DNA from: an uncultured Prevotella sp. | GTDB lineage: Bacteria > Bacteroidota > Bacteroidia > Bacteroidales > Bacteroidaceae | Assembly (NCBI GenBank): GCA_900316015.1 | Contig: ONBG01000015.1 | Span: 1 to 63,126 of the forward strand | DNA length: 63,126 bases | Direction: 5' to 3' | Shown here: positions 57,614 through 63,126 of the stretch, piece after piece | Layout: each line of letters begins with the position of its first letter | How positions within the stretch are numbered: the first letter of the stretch is position 1 | The notes under the pieces: model-generated | Told to the model about the DNA's origin: nothing | The model's database searches: none | The model's input: the letters and a program-made list of their open reading frames with translations, nothing else | Translations under genes and position numbers: made by a program

Positions 57614-58216
57614 TCAAAGGATGTCTTGCTTTAAGATATCGTCTGCTATTTCACAAAGCTCACGGTACCAGTCTTCACCGAAACGACGGGTCAGTGGGTC
57701 CTTGAGATAGCGATAAAGCGGCAGATTGAGCCGCTGTCCCTTGGCAACTGCTGCCTGGCAGATGGACCAACGATGATAGTTGAGCCCCACCAGTCCCCCT
57801 CCGAATTGTTTCTCACGCACAGGATAGAGGGCACAAGAGATAGGCTTGCAGAAACGGGAGCGATGGTTTCGGTAAGCCCTTTCCAAGGTACACCAACAGC
57901 AATCGTTCTCATGGCAAGTAAAAACACAGTCTCTGCCCTGCACGATACTGGTTACCAACTCACCCTCAGGATCCGTGTAAGCCACGCCTTGTTGATCGAT
58001 GACAGCCTGGGCACTTGCCGATAACTCGCTCCAAACGACATCCAAGGAGTCCTCAATTTCACCGATTTCATCGAGAGTAACCGGTGCTCCAGCATCTCCT
58101 TCCACGCAACATGCGCCGTGGCAGGCATCAAGGTCACAACAAAATTTCACTGTAAGAAGGTCGGCAGACACTAAGACATTGCCTACCTGGAAAATGGGAA
58201 GAATACGTTTTTCCAT
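57614..58216 (-). CDS. DUF3109 cysteine-rich protein
   Basis: The 200-residue protein belongs to DUF3109. It has many cysteines in clusters: FCCDLDACHGACC near residue 25, CVFTCHENDCCWC near 97-109, and CKPISCALYP and CQAA further on. This layout resembles iron-sulfur or zinc-binding proteins of the CxxxCxxCC type, but which metal is bound is not known. The gene is the third of a minus-strand row gpmI-ung-DUF3109 with short gaps, so it is probably co-transcribed with ung. Confidence 0.88.
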   Translation of the reverse strand: MEKRILPIFQVGNVLVSADLLTVKFCCDLDACHGACCVEGDAGAPVTLDEIGEIEDSLDVVWSELSASAQAVIDQQGVAYTDPEGELVTSIVQGRDCVFTCHENDCCWCTLERAYRNHRSRFCKPISCALYPVREKQFGGGLVGLNYHRWSICQAAVAKGQRLNLPLYRYLKDPLTRRFGEDWYRELCEIADDILKQDIL

Positions 58217-58245
58217 CGGAAGAAAGGTTCAAAATAAGCAGGCGA

Positions 58246-58911
58246 TCACCAGACGATAGGAGTCATTCCATGCTGCTTGAGATATTCGTTGCAACGGGAG
58301 AAATGATGATTGCCAAACCACCCGCCACGGTTGGCTGATAAGGGAGATGGATGAACGGACTGCAGGATCAAGTGCTTGTTAGGATCTATCAGATAAGCCT
58401 TGGAACGGGCATATCCTCCCCACAGGATAAAGACGAGATGCTCCCGGTCGGCATTCAATGCCTTGATAGCAGCATCCGTAAACTCCTCCCATCCCTTACG
58501 TTGATGGCTGGCAGCCTGGTGGGCTCGCACGGTCAAAGTGGCATTCAGGAGCAATACACCTTGCCGGGCCCAACGTGTCAGGTCACCAGATGAAGGCATC
58601 GGAGTACCTAAGTCCATCTCAATCTCCTTGAAAATGTTCACGAGGGATGGCGGGAAAGGCACGCCGTCGTTCACCGAGAAGCTCAGTCCATTGGCCTGTC
58701 CCAGCTCATGATAGGGGTCCTGACCGATGATCACGACTTTCACCTGGTCGAAAGGACAAAGATTGAAGGCATTGAAAATCAGCTTCCCGGGAGGGAAGCA
58801 CTGGTAATGCAAGTACTCCTCACGCACAAACTGTGTCAGGTTGAGGAAGTATTGCTTGTCAAACTCCGCCCCGATATGCTGTTTCCAACTGCCTTCAATC
58901 TTCACATCCAT
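58246..58911 (-). CDS. ung: Uracil-DNA glycosylase
   Basis: Ung removes uracil from DNA, starting base-excision repair. The 221-residue family 1 enzyme shows the water-activating loop VVIIGQDPYHELGQANGLSFSV (Asp65, His68), the PPSLVNIFKEIE loop, LLLNATLTVR and the Leu-intercalation loop SVHPSPLSANRG. The ATG at 58911 is chosen over a GTG one codon before. It starts 12 nt after the gpmI stop codon. dut, elsewhere in the window, limits the same lesion. Confidence 0.97.
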   Translation of the reverse strand: MDVKIEGSWKQHIGAEFDKQYFLNLTQFVREEYLHYQCFPPGKLIFNAFNLCPFDQVKVVIIGQDPYHELGQANGLSFSVNDGVPFPPSLVNIFKEIEMDLGTPMPSSGDLTRWARQGVLLLNATLTVRAHQAASHQRKGWEEFTDAAIKALNADREHLVFILWGGYARSKAYLIDPNKHLILQSVHPSPLSANRGGWFGNHHFSRCNEYLKQHGMTPIVW

Positions 58912-58922
58912 CACAGACGGTA

Positions 58923-60446
58923 TTACTTGTTATCAGAAATCAAGTTCTCGCCAGTCATGTCCGAAGGCTGCTCCAAGCCCATGATATGGAGGATGGAAGG
59001 AGCTACATCGGCAAGACGACCGTCCTTAACGGTAGCACTGTTATTGTTGGTCACGTAGATGAACGGAACTGGGTTCAAGGAATGTGCCGTATTAGGCGTT
59101 CCGTCATCGTTGATCGCATGGTCGGCATTGCCGTGATCGGCAATGATGATGGCCTCATAGTCTGCTGCCTTGGCGGTCTCAATCACTTCGCGCACGCATT
59201 GGTCAACCGCAACGACTGCTTTGGCGATGGCATTGTATACGCCCGTGTGACCTACCATGTCACCGTTGGCGAAGTTAACAACAATAAAATCATACTCCTG
59301 TGTCTTGATGGCACCCACCAACTTATCCTTCACCTCATAGACACTCATCTCCGGTTTCAGGTCATAGGTAGCAACCTTGGGAGACGGGACAAGGATACGG
59401 TCCTCGTTTTCGAACGGTGCCTCACGACCACCATTGAAGAAGAAGGTAACATGGGCATACTTTTCCGTCTCTGCGGTATGCAATTGCTTCTTCCCCAGCT
59501 TGCTCAAATACTCTCCTAAAGTATCCACAACGTTTTCCTTCGGGAAGAGAATATGGACATTCTTGAAGTTGGCATCATAAGGAGTCATGCAATAATACTG
59601 CAGGTCCTTGATCGTATGCATGCCTTCCTCGGGCATATCCTGCTGAGTGAGGACTGTCGTCAGCTCCTTCGCACGGTCGTTGCGGAAATTGATGAAGATG
59701 ATCACATCCCCTTCTTGGATCGTGCCATCAACGGTCGAATGATGGATCGGCTTGATGAATTCATCGGTTACGCCCTCATCATAGCTTTCCTGCATGGCCT
59801 GTACCATATCGGTAGCCTGCTTTCCCTTGCCCTCCACGAGCAGGTCGTAAGCCTCTTTTACGCGATTCCATCGCTTGTCACGGTCCATCGCATAGAAACG
59901 ACCGATGATGCTGGCGATATGGGCATCATTCTCTTCACATACCTTCGTCAGTTCGCTGATGAAGCCCTTGCCGCTCTTCGGGTCGGTATCACGACCGTCC
60001 ATGAAGCAGTGGACGTAGGTGTTCTTCAGTCCATATTGCTTGGAAATCTCCACGAGCTTGAAGAGATGAGCCAAGGAAGAATGGACGCCACCTGTTGAGG
60101 TCAAGCCCATCAGATGCAACTTCTTGCCCGTCTTCTGGGCGTAGCTATAGGCAGAAACGATCTCCGGATTCTTCAGGATAGACCCATCCTTACAAGCGCG
60201 GTTGATCTTCACGAGGTCCTGATAGACGATTCGCCCTGCACCAATGTTCAGGTGACCAACCTCAGAGTTACCCATCTGACCGTCAGGTAAACCTACATCC
60301 TCGCCAGAAGCCTGAAGCTGAGAATGTGCAGACACTGCGTTCAGATAATCCAGATAAGGAGTCGGCGTGTTATAGATCACGTCACCCCGGTCATGCTTGC
60401 CGATACCCCAACCATCGAGTATCATCAATAAAGCTTTCTTTGCCAT
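58923..60446 (-). CDS. gpmI: 2,3-bisphosphoglycerate-independent phosphoglycerate mutase
   Basis: GpmI interconverts 3- and 2-phosphoglycerate in glycolysis using two manganese ions. The 507-residue protein, of standard length, is an alkaline phosphatase-fold enzyme: [11 protein letters not shown] (metal-binding Asp), the phosphorylated serine in [16 protein letters not shown] (Ser61), [40 protein letters not shown] and [14 protein letters not shown]. It is the first gene of the gpmI-ung-DUF3109 row. Confidence 0.97.
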   Translation of the reverse strand: MAKKALLMILDGWGIGKHDRGDVIYNTPTPYLDYLNAVSAHSQLQASGEDVGLPDGQMGNSEVGHLNIGAGRIVYQDLVKINRACKDGSILKNPEIVSAYSYAQKTGKKLHLMGLTSTGGVHSSLAHLFKLVEISKQYGLKNTYVHCFMDGRDTDPKSGKGFISELTKVCEENDAHIASIIGRFYAMDRDKRWNRVKEAYDLLVEGKGKQATDMVQAMQESYDEGVTDEFIKPIHHSTVDGTIQEGDVIIFINFRNDRAKELTTVLTQQDMPEEGMHTIKDLQYYCMTPYDANFKNVHILFPKENVVDTLGEYLSKLGKKQLHTAETEKYAHVTFFFNGGREAPFENEDRILVPSPKVATYDLKPEMSVYEVKDKLVGAIKTQEYDFIVVNFANGDMVGHTGVYNAIAKAVVAVDQCVREVIETAKAADYEAIIIADHGNADHAINDDGTPNTAHSLNPVPFIYVTNNNSATVKDGRLADVAPSILHIMGLEQPSDMTGENLISDNK

Positions 60447-60493
60447 AACTTTTATGATTAATTATTCTACTTTTTACCTAAAATTCCAAGATG

Positions 60494-60524
60494 CAAAGGT
60501 ACGATAATTTAGGTAATCCCCAAA
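60494..60524 (-). promoter_or_regulatory. gpmI promoter
   Basis: On the minus strand TTTG (60521-60524) and TACCTTTG (60494-60501) are 19 bp apart, 47 nt before gpmI. Confidence 0.7.
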
Positions 60525-60552
60525 AAGAAAAGAGATAAAAGCTATTAAATCC

Positions 60553-60583
60553 TTTCGTTTTCCAAGATAAATCATTACTTTTG
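60553..60583 (+). promoter_or_regulatory. Promoter of the GH3 gene
   Basis: TTTC (60553-60556) and TACTTTTG (60576-60583) are 19 bp apart. The predicted leader is about 90 nt and holds two overlapping short frames (60600-60623 and 60620-60673). Confidence 0.62.
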
Positions 60584-60679
60584 CAAAGTCCATATACCCA
60601 TGGAAGATAATGATAGTAGATGAGAATGAACCTACCACTAACCAGGACATCACAACCGAAACGTAATAACTAAGAAAAT

Positions 60680-63028
60680 ATGAGGAAAGGAAAGAAGTTA
60701 CTTTTTATGGTAGCAATGATGGTTTCTGTATCGGCTTCGGCTCAGCATGCTCCTCAGCTGAATGCCCATAACATTGACGAAGTAATGAACGCCATGACGT
60801 TAGAGGAAAAGGCTCAGCTCTTGGCAGGTGCTGGTAACGACGGATTCGTTGGAAGTGGCTCCATGATGGGCCACCAGAAGAAATTGGTGGCGGGTGCGGC
60901 TGGCACAACTGCAGTGATCCCCAGGCTTGGCATTCCAGCAACAGTGCTCACGGACGGACCTGCTGGTGTCCATATCGACCCAACCCGAGAGGGGACATCC
61001 GCGACTTTCTATGCCACAGGATTCCCTATTGGTACTTGCTTGGCATCGACTTGGAACACGGAATTAGTGAAAGAAGTAGGCAAGGCGATGGGTAATGAAG
61101 CTTTGGAATATGGATGTGATGTAATCTTAGGCCCAGGCATGAACCTCCATCGCAACCCGCTGTGCGGACGCAATTTCGAATACTATAGCGAAGATCCGGT
61201 GGTCACAGGCTGGATAGGAACAGCCATGATCAATGGCATCCAAAGCCAGGGTGTGGGGGTGAGTGCCAAGCACTTCGCCGGCAACTCCCAGGAAACGAAC
61301 CGCACCGGGCTCGATGAAAGGATCAGCCAAAGGGCTCTCCGGGAACTTTACCTCAAGGGATTTGAGATCGCCGTGAGAAATGCAAAGCCATGGACGGTGA
61401 TGTCATCGTATAATAAGATCAACGGGGTATACTCACAAAACAACAAGGAAATGCTCACCGACATTCTCCGCAAGGAATGGGGATTCAAGGGAATCGTGAT
61501 GACCGACTGGATCGGGAAGCGAAAAGACCTGCCGACTTTCACGGAGATCCAAGCACAGAATGACTTGCTCATGCCTGGATATCCTGCACAAGTAAAGGAC
61601 ATCATCGAGGCTGTGCAAAACGGGAAGCTGGATATCAAGGACGTGAATCGCTGCGTGAGGAACATGCTGGAATATATCGTGAAAACACCTCATTTCAAGG
61701 GATATGCGTTCAGTAACAAACCAGACCTGAAGGCGCATGCCGCCATTACACGGCAAAGTAGCACCGAAGGGATGGTCCTTTTGAAGAACAGCGACCACAC
61801 ATTGCCCATCCACAACCTGAAGGCAGTGGCCTTGTTCGGGGTCAGCTCATACGATTTCATGAGCGGAGGCTTAGGATCTGGCTGCGTAAACGTTCCTTAT
61901 GTCGTCGACATGGTGACAGGACTGAAGAATGTTGGGGTCAACACAACGCCACAACTCACGGAGATCTATCAGGCGTATGTGAAATACGCATCTGCAAAAC
62001 TCAAGGCAGACAAGAACCCGATGATGTGGTTCTTAAACCAAGGGCAACCGAAACTCGATGAAATCGAGATTACGGAACGATGCGTCCAGCATGAACTGCC
62101 TTTAGCTGATGCTGCCATCATCACGATCGGCAGACAGGCAGGAGAGGGAATGGATCGTCAGATAGAAGGGGAGTTCAACCTCACCGACACAGAGACAAAG
62201 ATGATCCAACGGGTATCGAATGCTTTCCATGCTGCGGGAAAGAAGGTGATCGTGATCCTCAACTCTGGGTCTGTCATGGAAACAGCAAGCTGGCGTGATT
62301 ATGCGGATGCCATTCTCGTGGCTTGGCAACCCGGGGAGGAAGGTGGAAATGCCGTAGCCGACGTGCTCACGGGAAAGGCTAACCCTTCTGGGAAACTGAC
62401 GATGACTTGGCCGATTGCAGCAACCGACGTACCCTCCACGAAGAACTTTGCCAAGGATTATGACAGCTATACTTTTACCAACATGTTAAGCTATGGCGCA
62501 CAGATTCCTGGATATCATTATAATAACCATGAGGAGGACATCTATGTGGGCTATCGCTACTTCGATACCTTCCATCAGAAGGTGGCATACCCCTTCGGGT
62601 ACGGTTTGAGCTATACAACGTTCCAGTACGCAAAGCCAACGATCAAGCAAGATGGAGACAGGATCGAGGTGAGCGTCAGCATCAAGAATACCGGAAGCAT
62701 CGCAGGAAAGGAAGTCGCAGAAGTGTATGTCGCTGCCCCGAAAGGCAACCTGCAGAAGCCTGCGAAGGAATTGAAAGCCTTTGGCAAGACAAGGATCCTG
62801 AAACCCGGAGAGAGCGAAACGCTGAGGATGTCATTTGCAAGGACCGACCTGGCGTCATTCGACGAATCCCAAAGCGCATGGGTTGTTGACCCGGGCACCT
62901 ATACCGTGAAGGTGGGAGCCAACGTCGAGGATATCCGCGGCACCGCTACCATCAAGGTGAAAGGATCCATCGAACCCGTGAACAACGTCATGGCTCCCCA
63001 GGAAAAATTCAATCTTTTACATCAATAA
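60680..63028 (+). CDS. Secreted family 3 glycoside hydrolase (beta-glucosidase type)
   Basis: The 782-residue protein has a signal peptide (MRKGKKLLFMVAMMVSVSASAQ) and the three-domain GH3 layout. The N-terminal TIM barrel (about 30-330) has LTDGPAGVHIDPTR, GPGMNLHRNPLCGRNFEYYSEDP, GVSAKHFAGNSQETNR and the nucleophile aspartate in GIVMTDWIG. The alpha/beta sandwich (about 370-590) follows, with IGRQAGEGMDRQIEGEFNLT likely holding the acid/base. A C-terminal fibronectin III-like domain (about 670-760) has IKNTGSIAGKEVAEVYVAAP. It would cut beta-glucosides or related oligosaccharides in the periplasm; the exact linkage is not predictable. Confidence 0.94.
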   Translation: MRKGKKLLFMVAMMVSVSASAQHAPQLNAHNIDEVMNAMTLEEKAQLLAGAGNDGFVGSGSMMGHQKKLVAGAAGTTAVIPRLGIPATVLTDGPAGVHIDPTREGTSATFYATGFPIGTCLASTWNTELVKEVGKAMGNEALEYGCDVILGPGMNLHRNPLCGRNFEYYSEDPVVTGWIGTAMINGIQSQGVGVSAKHFAGNSQETNRTGLDERISQRALRELYLKGFEIAVRNAKPWTVMSSYNKINGVYSQNNKEMLTDILRKEWGFKGIVMTDWIGKRKDLPTFTEIQAQNDLLMPGYPAQVKDIIEAVQNGKLDIKDVNRCVRNMLEYIVKTPHFKGYAFSNKPDLKAHAAITRQSSTEGMVLLKNSDHTLPIHNLKAVALFGVSSYDFMSGGLGSGCVNVPYVVDMVTGLKNVGVNTTPQLTEIYQAYVKYASAKLKADKNPMMWFLNQGQPKLDEIEITERCVQHELPLADAAIITIGRQAGEGMDRQIEGEFNLTDTETKMIQRVSNAFHAAGKKVIVILNSGSVMETASWRDYADAILVAWQPGEEGGNAVADVLTGKANPSGKLTMTWPIAATDVPSTKNFAKDYDSYTFTNMLSYGAQIPGYHYNNHEEDIYVGYRYFDTFHQKVAYPFGYGLSYTTFQYAKPTIKQDGDRIEVSVSIKNTGSIAGKEVAEVYVAAPKGNLQKPAKELKAFGKTRILKPGESETLRMSFARTDLASFDESQSAWVVDPGTYTVKVGANVEDIRGTATIKVKGSIEPVNNVMAPQEKFNLLHQ

Positions 63029-63082
63029 TATATGAAACGTACATGATCGGCTTTCGCCAAAGGGAATGAAAAGGGAATTTTG

Positions 63083-63090
63083 TACCTTTG
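63083..63090 (+). promoter_or_regulatory. -7 box for the gene entering at the window end
   Basis: TACCTTTG lies 31 nt before an ATG at 63122. Confidence 0.55.
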
Positions 63091-63121
63091 CCACCGTATT
63101 AACCCTTTAACCCCTACAGAT

Positions 63122-63126
63122 ATGGC
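63122..63126 (+). CDS. Start of a gene cut by the window end
   Basis: Only ATG and two further bases are present. The preceding -7 box at 63083-63090 makes this a plausible start codon; nothing can be said about the product. Confidence 0.35.

Noticed and set aside
1-63126. Mobile elements, prophage, CRISPR-Cas, restriction or toxin-antitoxin systems
   Set aside because: No transposase, integrase, phage structural, Cas, methylase or toxin-like gene, and no spaced identical direct repeats were found.

Overview
The window is a gene-dense chromosomal segment of a Bacteroidota bacterium, most likely a member of the Prevotellaceae. This rests on promoters of the TTTG / TAnnTTTG type in front of most transcription units, the Bacteroidales-style gene order (dut-TPR lipoprotein-DUF4292-EnvC; folP-cdaA; tRNA-Glu-rpsT beside gyrB), a glycine-lipid gene pair, and the protein sequences. 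I see no phage, transposase, integrase or CRISPR array. Base and codon use look even, so this reads as core genome.

Layout. 1-6.5 kb: rpmH (short, minus strand) divergent from efp; a membrane glycosyltransferase, radC, a MIP18-type Fe-S gene and lpxH; then, on the minus strand, a kdgK-like sugar kinase followed by a secreted CBM9-like protein. 6.5-14 kb: pta-ackA (acetate formation), a DUF2156-GNAT-SCP2 fusion protein, the folP-cdaA pair (folate and c-di-AMP) and a stand-alone murF. 14-25 kb: a secreted zinc metalloprotease, a divergent tRNA-Phe/tRNA-Pro pair, a helix-hairpin-helix protein, two tandem sodium symporters, a CYTH protein with a tiny coupled membrane protein, prfB, and a fatty acyl-CoA ligase. 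25-35 kb: M20 peptidase, envC/DUF4292/TPR/dut, dgt, a 50-aa peptide gene, and the glsB/glsA-like acyltransferases. 35-51.4 kb: a complete division and cell wall (dcw) cluster from mraZ to ftsZ plus yqeY, with a MraZ-type operator in front. 51.4-63 kb: recO, tRNA-Glu-rpsT, gyrB, a rhamnosidase-domain-like secreted protein, an AraC regulator, gpmI-ung-DUF3109 and a secreted GH3 glycosidase.

How it works together. The dcw cluster carries the cytoplasmic Mur ligases except MurF (22 kb away), the lipid carrier steps (MraY, MurG) and the divisome (FtsL, PBP, FtsW, FtsQ, FtsA, FtsZ). MurE has the DNPR motif of meso-diaminopimelate ligases, so the wall is probably mDAP type. EnvC, LpxH and GlsA/GlsB serve the envelope.

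The least explained elements are: a 22-bp-period degenerate repeat in three separate intergenic regions; a short peptide gene with a Bacteroidales-type N-terminal signature; a cluster of GTCAACC-type motifs; and four genes whose -7 boxes lie so close to the start codon that the mRNA should be leaderless or nearly so.
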